DNA from: Rugalucina vietnamica
Taxonomy: Eukaryota; Mollusca; Bivalvia; Lucinida; Lucinidae
DNA: 64,000 nucleotides
Assembly: GCA_964017185.1 (NCBI GenBank)
Contig: OZ024876.1
Location: 18,116,226-18,180,225, forward strand
Direction: 5' to 3'
This document shows, one piece after another, positions 11,463 to 21,490 of the stretch. Position 1 is the stretch's first letter. Each line of letters opens with the position of its first letter. The position numbers and the translations under genes were made by a program. The notes under the pieces were generated by a model, which was not told the origin of the DNA, made no database searches, and saw only the letters and a list, made by a program, of their open reading frames with translations.

Positions 11463-14021
11463 ATGTGTTTCAGAACAGATCAACAGGTAATTGACCCCCA
11501 ATTAACCCCCCAGGTGCTCTCCAAAAGCACTCGCCCCACCCACGTACAGAACACGAAGAAACTACAGATTATTTTCTGTGTTTCCTTGGCCCTTCTTACC
11601 CTCTCCCTGACACAGTTTGCACTTACAATGACCATGGATACAGACTCACACGTTAGTTCAGAGACTGATTACCCATGCGGAAAGTGCCAGCTACCAGTCA
11701 CATACGACCATAAAGGTCTCCTGTGTGACACTTGCAACCATTGGTTTCACGCCCCCTGCCAAAGAGTGGGTGATCATTTGTATGACTACCTGTCGAAATC
11801 AGACTGCTCCTGGCATTGTACTAGATGTAATTCTCTAAATTACTCCAAAGCCTCCTCACATGATCTCAGCTCCCTATCAAGTGAAAACAGGTTCAGCCCT
11901 CTGAGCTTGAACGCTTCACCTGTACATGACTTCACACCGGACTCAACATCAACACCATCTAAAACCAGACCCCATAGGACGTACAAAGTAGATAAACCAC
12001 TGAAATTCGCACATATCAACTTCCGGTCAATCAGGGAAAAGAAACCCCAGTTCCATTCTTTTGTAGAAACATATAGTTCTGATATAATTGTGGGAACAGA
12101 AACATGGTTAACCCCAGATATCTTTGATGCTGAGCTCTTCCCACCTGAACTAGGATATACCATCTATAGGCGTGACCGTGTCAATCAGAGGGGGGGTGGG
12201 GTGATAATTCTTGTCAACTCAGCCCTCCTTTCTGAAAGCAGACCAGATTTCCAAACCAACTGTGAAAACCTCTGGGTACAGCTGAATCTTGCTGGCTCAA
12301 GATCATTGCTTATTGGAGCCTACTACAAACCACATGAGCTTGATCAGAAAAGTTTTGAGGAATTTAACAAGTCCCTAGACTTAGTTAAAAAGTCCAACTC
12401 AACATTATGCATCCTAGGGGATTTCAATCTTCCCAAGATTGACTGGGTGACAAAGACTCTCAAACCAGACTGCCCCAACATTGACTTCTATAGTAAATGT
12501 CTCGAGGCCTTTGATGATTGCCTACTGGAGCAAATGGTGACCTCGCCAACCCGAGGTCAAAACATTCTGGACCTTTTCTTTACTACAAATCCAACCCTCA
12601 TAGACAAAACGTCAGTCCTCCCTGGTCTCTCTGACCATGATATAATAACTGCGGAAGTAAATGTCAAGCCCAAAATGATTAAGCAGGTCCCCCGTAATAT
12701 CTTCCTATACAAAAAGGCCAACTGGGACCAGCTAAAAGAGTCTATGAGGGAATTCCACTCAGTACTTCAGTCGGACCTTGCTACCGCAGACATCCAGACT
12801 CTGTGGGATGAGTTTGTCACCAAACTCCAGCATGGTATCGACACCTACATTCCAATACGCAAGGCAAGATCAAGAGATGGTCTCCCATGGATCAATCAAG
12901 AGATCCGCCGCCTGATGCGTAAACGAGACAGACACTATAAGAGATGGACCAGGTCAAACAGACCTGTTGATCACATGAAATTTCTTGACTATAAACACCT
13001 GGTACGCCGGGTATCTGAAACGGCCTATGAAAAATACATCGGTGACATTCTTGGCCTACAGCAAGAAGCCGATGACCCTGACCTTGACACCCCTACCAAG
13101 GTCAATACCAAGAAATTATACTCCCTGCTGAAACACTCCAGGCAAGACAATAGTGGCATAACATCCTTAAAGGCCAATGGACAGACTTTCACCTCTGACA
13201 CAGACAAGGCCAATACTCTAAACCTTCAGTTTCAATCTGTTTTTAGCCCAAAATCACCCACATCACTGAAAGCCATGGCACAAAAGACCTTACAGGACCT
13301 ACATGACCTAGGTCCAAACCTTCCCTTCCAAGCCAGCCCATACACTAAAATGCCGGACATAGAAATTTCATCAAAGGGTATTGAATGCCTTTTGAAAAAG
13401 CTCAATCCCCATAAAGCATCTGGTCCCGACCAACTCAAACCCATTGTACTACAAACTCTTCATAAGGAATTAGCCCCCATTCTCGAAATAATCTTCCAGA
13501 GGTCCTTAGACCAAGGTAAACTCCCTACCATCTGGAAGGAAGCAAATGTGTCCCCTATATTCAAAAAAGGGGACAAGACGGACCCAGCCAATTACCGCCC
13601 CATATCGCTCACATGTGTTCTTTGCAAAGTACTGGAACACATCGTGGCATCCAACATATCAAAACATTTCACGGACCAGAATATCCTCTATGACTTACAG
13701 CATGGGTTCCGAGAGCGGCGGTCCTGCGAGACCCAGTTGATCATGCTTATTGATGAACTCTCCAAAAACATGGAGTCCAAAAAACAGACAGACTTAATAC
13801 TTTTAGATTTTAGTAAAGCTTTTGATAAAGTCGCCCATGAAAAATTGCTCCAAAAACTTCATGCCTATGGCATTCGGGGTGACACTCTAAAATGGATAAA
13901 AGACTTTTTGGACAATAGGAAACAATCTGTAGTAACCAACGGTATCAGCTCCAGCCCCATCCCTGTCTCCTCTGGTGTCCCGCAGGGCTCTGTTCTCGGA
14001 CCAATCCAATCCTATTCTTAG
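11463..14021 (+). CDS. LINE polyprotein, PHD finger + endonuclease + RT N-terminal part
   Basis: The frame opens at 11463, but the likelier start is the ATG at 11628 (MTMDTDSHV). A PHD-type zinc finger follows (CGKC..., CDTCNHWFHAPC, WHCTRC). Next is an AP-like endonuclease (FAHINFRSIREK, GTETWL, GGGVIILV, ILGDFNLPKIDW, LSDHDII) that would nick target DNA, and the reverse transcriptase fingers and palm (NVSPIFKKGDKTDPANYRPI, LLDFSKAFDKVAHEKLL, SGVPQGSVLGPI). The frame then hits a stop because CAATC is duplicated near 14001-14011; without that 5-bp repeat GPILFLAYINDL would read through. Codon quality is good throughout, so the element is young. It is a mobile-element gene, not a host PHD protein. 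Confidence 0.85.
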   Translation: MCFRTDQQVIDPQLTPQVLSKSTRPTHVQNTKKLQIIFCVSLALLTLSLTQFALTMTMDTDSHVSSETDYPCGKCQLPVTYDHKGLLCDTCNHWFHAPCQRVGDHLYDYLSKSDCSWHCTRCNSLNYSKASSHDLSSLSSENRFSPLSLNASPVHDFTPDSTSTPSKTRPHRTYKVDKPLKFAHINFRSIREKKPQFHSFVETYSSDIIVGTETWLTPDIFDAELFPPELGYTIYRRDRVNQRGGGVIILVNSALLSESRPDFQTNCENLWVQLNLAGSRSLLIGAYYKPHELDQKSFEEFNKSLDLVKKSNSTLCILGDFNLPKIDWVTKTLKPDCPNIDFYSKCLEAFDDCLLEQMVTSPTRGQNILDLFFTTNPTLIDKTSVLPGLSDHDIITAEVNVKPKMIKQVPRNIFLYKKANWDQLKESMREFHSVLQSDLATADIQTLWDEFVTKLQHGIDTYIPIRKARSRDGLPWINQEIRRLMRKRDRHYKRWTRSNRPVDHMKFLDYKHLVRRVSETAYEKYIGDILGLQQEADDPDLDTPTKVNTKKLYSLLKHSRQDNSGITSLKANGQTFTSDTDKANTLNLQFQSVFSPKSPTSLKAMAQKTLQDLHDLGPNLPFQASPYTKMPDIEISSKGIECLLKKLNPHKASGPDQLKPIVLQTLHKELAPILEIIFQRSLDQGKLPTIWKEANVSPIFKKGDKTDPANYRPISLTCVLCKVLEHIVASNISKHFTDQNILYDLQHGFRERRSCETQLIMLIDELSKNMESKKQTDLILLDFSKAFDKVAHEKLLQKLHAYGIRGDTLKWIKDFLDNRKQSVVTNGISSSPIPVSSGVPQGSVLGPIQSYS

Positions 14022-14884
14022 CCTACATTAATGACCTCCCAGAACAGGTAAGGTCAAGAGTCAGACTTTTCGCAGACGACACAGCAATGTATCTATGCAT
14101 CAGCTCACTCTCAGAAGCAAACATCCTTCAAGAAGACCTCCTGAAACTCGAGAAATGGGAAGAAGATTGGGATATGAACTTTAACCCAGCAAAATGTCAG
14201 GTCCTACATGTGACCAGATTCAAGACTCCCATTCCATCCAAATACTTTCTACACAACACTGAACTTGAAAGTGTACCCACTGCCAAGTACCTTGGGGTCA
14301 CAATATCAGAAGACCTCAGCTGGGGAAATCACATAAATAACATCACTAAAAAAGCAAATCAAACGCTGGGCTTTCTCAAACGCAATATCAAAGTTCGTAA
14401 CCAAGACCTCAAATCCACAGCCTACAAAACACTTGTCAGACCACAGCTGGAATACGCCTCCTCTGTATGGTCTCCCCACACCGACACTGACATAAAAAAG
14501 ATAGAATCTGTTCAACGGAGATCGGCCAGGTGGGCTACCCATGACTACAGGTCCACCTCCAGTGTTACTGAAATGCTTAATAAACTTTCCTGGCGTCCAT
14601 TAGACCAAAGGCGAATAGATACCCGACTGATCATGCTGTACAAGATCACATATGATCTTGTAGCAATCCCCCTAACTGACTATCTCACACCAAATCGCAG
14701 GCAGTCCAAATTCATCCACCCGCTGGCATACAGACAAATCAGCACTACTACCAATTACTGCAAGTATAGCTTTTTTCCAAGAACTGCAGTACATTGGAAC
14801 GCTTTACCCATCAGTATTGTCATGCTCCCCACCGTGGCACAGTTCAGTCATGCTGTTTGCCAGGTGGTGCATGTGTCTCCCTAA
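14006..14884 (+). CDS. LINE polyprotein continued, RT C-terminal part
   Basis: This is the continuation of the preceding ORF in another frame. It starts PILFLAYINDLP and contains the catalytic FADD box (RLFADDTAMY), then the thumb region common to CR1/Jockey RTs (KYLGVTISEDLSWGNHI, LVRPQLEYASSVW, IESVQRRSARW). It ends at a normal stop. The only lesion between the two halves is the 5-bp tandem duplication, so at most one event inactivated the protein. Confidence 0.85.
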   Translation, partial: PILFLAYINDLPEQVRSRVRLFADDTAMYLCISSLSEANILQEDLLKLEKWEEDWDMNFNPAKCQVLHVTRFKTPIPSKYFLHNTELESVPTAKYLGVTISEDLSWGNHINNITKKANQTLGFLKRNIKVRNQDLKSTAYKTLVRPQLEYASSVWSPHTDTDIKKIESVQRRSARWATHDYRSTSSVTEMLNKLSWRPLDQRRIDTRLIMLYKITYDLVAIPLTDYLTPNRRQSKFIHPLAYRQISTTTNYCKYSFFPRTAVHWNALPISIVMLPTVAQFSHAVCQVVHVSP

Positions 14885-15118
14885 TCACCATCTGAATCTG
14901 AATAGTTTACTGGTGACACGCCAAATGACATTATTTCACCAGATTCTGTTTTTTATCTTTTAAACTATACTAACACTCTTCTTTCACTGTACAAACTCAT
15001 TTCACCCACTTCACTTTTCTTTTATTTCAGCTAACCCCCTTTAGCACTTGGTATACCGGAATTCCTTCTGAAGTCCTCTGATGAGGTTAAGAAGTAGTGG
15101 AAGATAGAAGATAGAATT

Positions 15119-15484
15119 CTGTGGTTTCTTGAAGACTTGAGTTCACGAGACGGGGTAGACCATCACCTGAGGCGGGATATAAACGCCTTTACTGTTTTAT
15201 TCATTGTGTTTCTGAGACATCGCAACCTCTTGCCATCAAATGCTTCTTCACTGTTATCCATGCTCTGGTCTTCAGTACGTTCAGATGTTTTAACAGGTTT
15301 TAGAGTGGTTTCATCCATAATTTTTTTTAATTTTGGCGGGAAAATGATCGGGTGAAATGACGCGGACGAACATAAAGTCGTTTCTTTCCAACACGTTGGA
15401 AAAGGGGTCACACGATTTGCCTGAATCACCGAAATCACCGCAGAATTAGAGGATCTACGGGATTAGAGGATCTTACGGGATTAG
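15119..15484. repeat. Spacer with a short GGATTAGAGGATC tandem
   Basis: Mostly unique sequence. Around 15443-15495 the unit GGATTAGAGGATCT(T)AC occurs about three times, directly before the next LINE fragment. No gene is supported. Confidence 0.5.
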
Positions 15485-15735
15485 AGGATCTACTCACAAA
15501 TGGATCGCTTCATGGCTCTCTGAGCGCTATCAAAAAGTGGTGTTAGATGGCCAAGCCTCAGATCCAGTCCCGGTCTTATCTGGAGTCCCACAAGGATCGG
15601 TCTTGGGACCGGTATTTATTGATATTTATTAACGACCAGGTCATCTGTTCGTCTTTTTGCAGACGATTAAGTTTTGTATAGGAACATAAATTCACTCAAT
15701 GATTGCCAAATTCTACAAGAAGACCTGAATAGCCT
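15485..15735 (+). pseudogene. LINE RT fragment
   Basis: It encodes WIASWLSERYQKVVLDG and SGVPQGSVLGPVF, then a disrupted FADD region (SSVRLFADD followed by a stop) and LQEDLNSLA. It is the same general CR1/Jockey-like RT as the LINE at 11.6 kb but another lineage. The frame is broken several times. The matching C-terminal part lies at 16100-16780. Confidence 0.75.
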
Positions 15736-16095
15736 TGCACCTTATTAATATTCCCAGTGCGCAAGTGCAGAGCCCCGAGTTCCTAACCCAGTTAACATTG
15801 GATGCTTCAGCAGTGTTGGACATAGAGCAGTGTGAGAAAGACATTTGGGGGTTGCTTGAACTTCAAACTCGAGAATACATAAGTAAAATTCACCATAAGA
15901 GAATCTCAGAGCTTAAAAGACTGTCAGTATTTTGAGCGACTCAGTACAGTGAACAAGAATTGATGAAACTGTAAATAGTATATTCACCAGTGTATATAGA
16001 GCTCACAAAATCAGACATAAATACCAACATAATTGTATTCTTCAACTACGTCGTCAGACGGTTCTCCGAAAAGTCAGCGGAGGAGATTTACCTTG
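15736..16095 (+). other. Unidentified segment splitting the LINE fragment
   Basis: About 360 bp unrelated to the flanking RT. A 66-codon frame (15735-15935) includes LTLDASAVLDIEQCEKDIW and ELQTREYISKIHHKRISEL, an amphipathic helical-looking piece of no family I recognise. It may be an inserted fragment of another gene or element. Confidence 0.3.
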
Positions 16096-16099
16096 AACA

Positions 16100-16780
16100 G
16101 AACAGAATGGGAGACCGATTAGCAAATGAAATTCAACGTTGCCAAATCTCACTCAATGAGGGTGACCCGGCACCTCCCTAGCAATCAAATACATTTCAGC
16201 TACTCTCTACATCAGCAAACTCTGGAACAGGTTCGATCCGCCAAATACCTTGAACTTACTATCACTGACGACTTAGAATGGGGTCAACATATTTCAGAAA
16301 TTTCTTGTAAAGCAACTAAGACATTGGGTTTTCTTCGGCGCAATTTGGCTCTTGCACCTCGGCACACAAAGGAAATTGCATACAAAACATTGGTTCGCCC
16401 TCAGGTTGAGTATGCAGCTCCTATTTGGCATCCCTATAATGAAACTGAGACAAAAAAGTTGGAGAAAGTGCAGAAGACAGCAGCCAGGTGGACCTGCAGG
16501 CGATGGCGTAACAGGAGTAGCGTTGACGATATGTTGGACGATCTCGAGTGGCCATCCCTGGAGGACCGCAGGGTGAAGTCTTCCTTAACTTTCTTTTACA
16601 AGATTCACTCCGGTACAGTGTCTCTTGATAAAGATAGATATCTGATCCCAGCACCCAACTTAAGAAGTACCAGGGCATCTCATAATTCACAATACACAAG
16701 ATATATAGCCTATAGTGAATTAGTGATGCTCTTAAGAATTCTTTTTCCCGAGGACTATCCCTTTATGGAATAGTCGTCCC
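16100..16780 (+). pseudogene. LINE RT C-terminal fragment
   Basis: The frame 16126-16773 encodes the C-terminal RT/thumb: FNVAKSHSMRVTR, SAKYLELTITDDLEWGQHI, TKTLGFLRRNLALAPRH, TLVRPQVEYAAPIWHPY, LEKVQKTAARW. It resembles the homologous part of the 11.6-kb LINE at moderate divergence. It continues the fragment at 15485 after the unidentified insert. The 3' region runs to the TGATCAGAAATTGATCGACT tail at 16962 and GATAGATAGA at 17000. Confidence 0.8.
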
Positions 16781-17572
16781 TCTTCAGTGGTCTCATCAAA
16801 GACTGCTGAAGAATTTAAGGGTCTCATTTAGATCAGGGGTTCAGAGGTATACGTTTTAGTATGCCTCTGTTTAGCTTCTTGTAAATAGTTTTAATGGCCT
16901 ATCCCGAATGTTCTCCCCATCTTGCTAAATTCAAAATTTAGCACCCACCCAACACCTGAGATGATGATCAGAAATTGATCGACTCAGTACATGTATATGA
17001 AGATAGATAGAAGTATCGCCTTAGAACGATCAGTAACACAAAGTTACTGGCACTCCATGACCTTTGGGCAGGTCTCTACTTCTATATTCTTCCCGATGTC
17101 ACTAAACTTTTTGAATATACAGTGCTAAATAAGCTAGATCTTGATCATCTCAACAATTCGGGTTCACAGAGGGACTCTCTCCAATCATGACAGGACTGTT
17201 AGTTAGTGAGGCAAAAGCTGAAGCTCAACATACTTTATTTGGCGACGCTCGATATCCAGAAGGCGTTCGACGTTGTCTATCACTCTATATTGTTTGATAA
17301 GTTGGCAGCAAAATGTGTTAATAAAGACATTTGGCAAATTGTTAAAAACCTGATGTAATGAGACTGAAATTTTCTTGGACCGATCTAGTACCTGAGTAAC
17401 CGTTGAAGAATCTTTCCTTTGCAAATTTTAGTGTTTCGGCTCATATTATATATTAGCTTTCAGCTTCATTGTTTTCGACCAGGACATGGCTTCATCATGA
17501 TGAAACCTATAAAATAAGCAGCGCTTCAAGGGCAAAAGTTGTCCGAAAGTGCATTAAAATCGTCTCTATGGA
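16781..17572. repeat. LINE 3' region, tail and unclassified repeat
   Basis: 16781-17008 is the LINE 3' end with its (GATA)n tail. 17005-17060 (AAGTATCGCCTTAGAACGAT, then CAGTAACAC) matches 24225-24262, so it is a dispersed repeat of unknown class. The rest to 17572 shows no gene. Confidence 0.5.
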
Positions 17573-17934
17573 CGTCCAGAAATATGAAATTTTCCCCTTT
17601 TCATACCCCCTCTCGTGCTCTCCCCCACTCGTCAAATGTCTTTGATATTTGGCACTCGTCAAATGTCTTTGATATTTCATGGCCGGACCACTTTTCAAAA
17701 GCCGACGACGGCCCTGACATAGATTCATAATCACCTTTCTGATAACGATGCACTGTTCTCATAGGTTTCTTTATAGGGGGGATAGCTATGTTCATTGTGC
17801 CAGAAACAATGTCATGATCACTGAGCTAGTCCGCGGAATGAATGTCTACAAACTGACCAGGAAGAGGGTTCAAAATTAAGTCCAAAGTATTTCTTTCTCT
17901 GGTGAGGAAATTGACTAATTGTTCCAATCCATGG

Positions 17935-18479
17935 TCATTCATGATATAGATCTGTCAAAATTTGACCCTCCGCGTGACCCAATGATGACCCAGATTTGTT
18001 GAGTCTGTCAGGCCATCCTATATCTCTAAAGTTAAATTCACCTAAAACGTGAACAAAGGGGGGGGGGTTGTTGTCTTTATTGATATGTTTGAATTTGTCT
18101 AGCTGATCTCTAAATAAATTGTCAAACTTTTCCAGGGAATTCAGTAAATAATTTTCGTTGTCCGAGACTGGTAAGTGACCATCGACAGGCGGTCGATACC
18201 AGCTAGCCACAAAGTGAGCGGTCTTATTTGCAAAAAGTTTTACCCGAACTGACTCTTAGTCAATGTCCTTGTGGACATGTGGACAAGTAACATAACACCA
18301 CCACCATTTAATGTTCTATCTTTTCTGTACACGCAGTATGGAAAAGATTCCGGAAATAATTCAGACGTTGATATGGAGCTGTCAATTTTTGTCTCTTGAA
18401 TCGGGATATCAGGAATCAGCATGAACTTTACGTGAACAACTTGGTAGGAGATGTTAAGGCTAATCCTAGAGAGCTTCAC
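17935..18479 (-). pseudogene. LINE endonuclease fragment, inverted, duplicate copy 1
   Basis: Minus-strand frames encode IQETKIDSSISTSELFPE, YCVYRKDRTLNGGGVMLLVH and, after a break, ASWYRPPVDGHL plus VHVLGEFNFRDIGWPDRL. These are AP-endonuclease motifs of a CR1/Jockey-like LINE (GEFN for the usual GDFN). It faces away from the forward LINE piece that follows. Confidence 0.75.
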
Positions 18480-18720
18480 AGGTATAATCAGTCAGAAAAA
18501 AGATACCCAAGGTATTCCCCCGTTGAAAAAGAGGAATGGAATTCCACACAGTCCGAATTTGAGAAGGCGGAAGAATTTAATGGTCAGTTTTCGGATGTTT
18601 TCACTACAAGTGAATATAAACAGGTCCCTCTTCTGGATAGATCTGAAATTATGTTTTTGAAACAGGGAGAATGACTGGCATTTTAGGTCAACTGAAATGG
18701 GAATCTCTAAGAATCTCTAA
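18396..18720 (+). pseudogene. LINE linker and RT-end fragment, duplicate copy 1
   Basis: The plus-strand frame NPRELHRYNQSEKRYPRYSP ... EEFNGQFSDVFTTSEYKQVP is the region between endonuclease and RT. It then joins GILGQLKWESLRISKDSS from the far C-terminus, with the whole RT core missing. Confidence 0.7.
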
Positions 18721-19132
18721 GGATAGTAGTCCATATGGACGTCCAGAAATATGAAATTTTCTCGGGGGAGATCCCCCGAACCCCCCTTACGAGAGGGGGA
18801 GTACCCCCTCTCGTGCTCTCCCCCACTCGTCAAATGTCTTTGATATTTGGCACTCGTCAAATGTCTTTGATATTTCATGGCCGGACCACTTTTCAAAAGC
18901 CGACGACGGCCCTGACATAGATTCATAATCACCTTTCTGATAACGATGCACTGTTCTCATAGGTTTCTTTATAGGGGGGATAGCTATGTTCATTGTGCCA
19001 GAAACAATGTCATGATCACTGAGCTAGTCCGCGGAATGAATGTCTACAAACTGACCAGGAAGAGGGTTCAAAATTAAGTCCAAAGTATTTCTTTCTCTGG
19101 TGAGGAAATTGACTAATTGTTCCAATCCATGG

Positions 19133-19677
19133 TCATTCATGATATAGATCTGTCAAAATTTGACCCTCCGCGTGACCCAATGATGACCCAGATTTGTTGA
19201 GTCTGTCAGGCCATCCTATATCTCTAAAGTTAAATTCACCTAAAACGTGAACAAAGGGGGGGGGGTTGTTGTCTTTATTGATATGTTTGAATTTGTCTAG
19301 CTGATCTCTAAATAAATTGTCAAACTTTTCCAGGGAATTCAGTAAATAATTTTCGTTGTCCGAGACTGGTAAGTGACCATCGACAGGCGGTCGATACCAG
19401 CTAGCCACAAAGTGAGCGGTCTTATTTGCAAAAAGTTATACCCGAACTGACTCTTAGTCAATGTCCTTGTGGACATGTGGACAAGTAACATAACACCACC
19501 ACCATTTAATGTTCTATCTTTTCTGTACACGCAGTATGGAAAAGATTCCGGAAATAATTCAGACGTTGATATGGAGCTGTCAATTTTTGTCTCTTGAATC
19601 GGGATATCAGGAATCAGCATGAACTTTACGTGAACAACTTGGTAGGAGATGTTAAGGCTAATCCTAGAGAGCTTCAC
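19133..19677 (-). pseudogene. LINE endonuclease fragment, inverted, duplicate copy 2
   Basis: Second copy of the fragment at 17935-18479, same frames and essentially the same residues. One base change opens its upstream frame further (to 19677). Confidence 0.75.
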
Positions 19678-20186
19678 AGGTATAATCAGTCAGAAAAAAG
19701 ATACCCAAGGTATTCCCCCGTTGAAAAAGAGGAATGGAATTCCACACAGTCCGAATTTGAGAAGGCGGAAGAATTTAATGGTCAGTTTTCGGATGTTTTC
19801 ACTACAAGTGAATATAAACAGGTCCCTCTTCTGGATAGATCTGAAATTATGTTTTTGAAACAGGGAGAATGACTGGCATTTTAGGTCAACTGAAATGGGA
19901 ATCTCTAAGAATCTCTAAGGATAGTAGTCTTATATTGCTATACAAAGGTCTAAAGGGTAAAGCCAGAATATCCACAGTTGACATTATCCCAAAGAATAGG
20001 CGTTGTAGAAATCAACACTCTTTGGCTTTTCAGATACCTTCAGCTAGCAAAGAAGCGTACAAAAGTAGTTTCTTTCCACAGACTATCAGGGACTTGAATG
20101 ACCTCCCTGATTCTCTGATTTCCTCTGCTGAAATGTCTGATGACTGTGTGTCCAAGTTCGCATCTCTTGTGAGAGCCAGGGACTAA
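19594..20186 (+). pseudogene. LINE linker and RT C-terminal end, duplicate copy 2
   Basis: Second copy of the forward part. Unlike copy 1 it continues into the authentic C-terminal end of the RT ORF (19869-20186: LLYKGLKGKARISTVDIIPK, SFFPQTIRDLNDLPDSL), so copy 2 carries the original right border and copy 1 is the added unit. Confidence 0.75.
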
Positions 20187-20199
20187 TTTCAACGAGTTC

Positions 20200-21490
20200 T
20201 TAGATATTCTCGAATATGAAAGGCTGGGTTTGAGAACTGGAACAGTGTTTGTTGGAAATAAAATAAGTCAAGCTTGTTGTGACGATATGACTTCTTGGCG
20301 AAATCTTTTAAAAGACCAGCTGCGAAGGAAAACAGTATTCGGGAAAGCATAGATATGAAATTCATCCGACCAAAACCAACATTGTAGATTAAGTTACTTT
20401 AATGGGTGTAAAGTCAAAGATGATATGACATGGAATTTGGGAGTTACCATCTTAAGCTTCTCAGACACTGCAGTTCATTTGGGTTTTACTCGTGCTGGCA
20501 AAAACAAAGAATCAGGCATTAATATTGATGTATTTCATTGGCTAGAAAGACTTCCTACTCACTGATGAATACTGGCCTACACGGAGCTAATGGACTAAAC
20601 CCTGAAGTTTCATACCAGATTTTTTAAGATATAATATGTTATTCCACGTCTGCTATATGGATTTGAAATTGTACCTCTCGACAAAACTCAATTAGAAAAA
20701 GTTAATAGATTGGAGTGGGAGTCTTTTTCTGATTGCGACTTTTCCTGATCTTTGCCTACTTGTACTTTTTCATGTAAAGATACTGAGAAATTTACAGTCA
20801 TTACCTCAGCGGACTGCAACATCAGCAGTGTAGTTGCTCCTTGATGCTCTGCCTATTGAAGGATAACTTCATAAAATACTTTTGAGTTTACTCTACAGTG
20901 TCATCAAAAGTGAAAATAAATGTCTACAGGCTTTAGTAGAAAGGCAGTTAGCCTGCAGCTTCAACAACCTACATAGTTTTTTTCAATGTGGCAGGACAGA
21001 TTCTTCTGAAGTATGAATTACCCAGTCTTAATGAACTTGTAATCTCAGATATTAGTAAATTCCAATGGAAACGCACATATATCAAAGCATTTCGGTACTT
21101 GGAAACTAGCAATCTCAGGGTTGGTATAACGCACCTTGTGTGGAGAGATATGGATACTGCTGCCCAGGTGAAAAGGGTATTGTGAGAGCTCGTATACTGA
21201 CGGGTACCTACGCCCTTCAGGCAAACAGACACCTTCAGCAAGAAAATTCCTACTTGCAACCACTGTCAACTCGAGGCTGAGGTTCTGTATCATATGGTCT
21301 GCAGATGTCCGGTTTTCAATGAATATAGAAATGTAGCCGTGAAACAGCTGAAAGACATTGTGTTGCAGAAATGTGAATATTCAGTGTGGGACTGTCACTT
21401 CGCAAGTTGGTCGAAAATTATTCGAGTTTTAGTGTGTCCAGACTTTCATGGTGATGATTCAGCATATACACTTAGCAAAAATGCCAACGC
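20200..21490 (+). pseudogene. Degenerate LINE remnant with zinc-knuckle end
   Basis: Pieces in shifting frames include HLGFTRAGKNKESGINID, YSLMNTGLHGANGLNPEVSY (typical after the RT palm) and CNHCQLEAEVLYHMVCRCPV, a C-x2-C-x9-H-x3-C knuckle seen at the C-terminus of several non-LTR elements. Many breaks make it an old copy of a lineage distinct from the other LINEs here. Confidence 0.6.

Larger units (their letters stand above)
11300..15118 (+). mobile_element. Nearly complete CR1/Jockey-like LINE
   Basis: This non-LTR retrotransposon has a putative 5' leader from about 11300, a long ORF encoding PHD finger, AP endonuclease and RT (11628-14884, one frameshift), and a 3' region ending in a GAAGATAGAAGATAGAA tail near 15095-15118. 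The left limit is approximate because no target duplication was found. Confidence 0.75.
17573..19930. repeat. Recent tandem duplication of a rearranged LINE fragment (~1.17-1.2 kb unit)
   Basis: 17573-18732 and 18739-19930 are nearly identical over about 1.15 kb (offset 1198 bp in the body). Copy 1 lacks about 32 bp near 17597, where copy 2 reads CGGGGGAGATCCCCCGAACC. Single-base differences are rare (e.g. AAGTTTTACCC versus AAGTTATACCC), so the event is recent or homogenised. Each unit contains an inverted endonuclease part and a forward linker part of a LINE. Confidence 0.9.

Noticed and set aside
11463-14021. PHD-finger protein as a host chromatin gene
   Set aside because: The PHD finger is in frame with LINE endonuclease and RT motifs; the whole is one mobile-element ORF.
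17935-19677. Repeated 91-codon minus-strand ORFs as a duplicated host gene pair
   Set aside because: GEFNFRDIGWPDRL, YRPP and GGGVMLLV are LINE endonuclease motifs; the pair reflects a tandem duplication of a LINE fragment.
20969-21293. Overlapping minus-strand frames at 20.97-21.29 kb as genes
   Set aside because: They are antisense shadows of a degraded LINE that reads on the plus strand.
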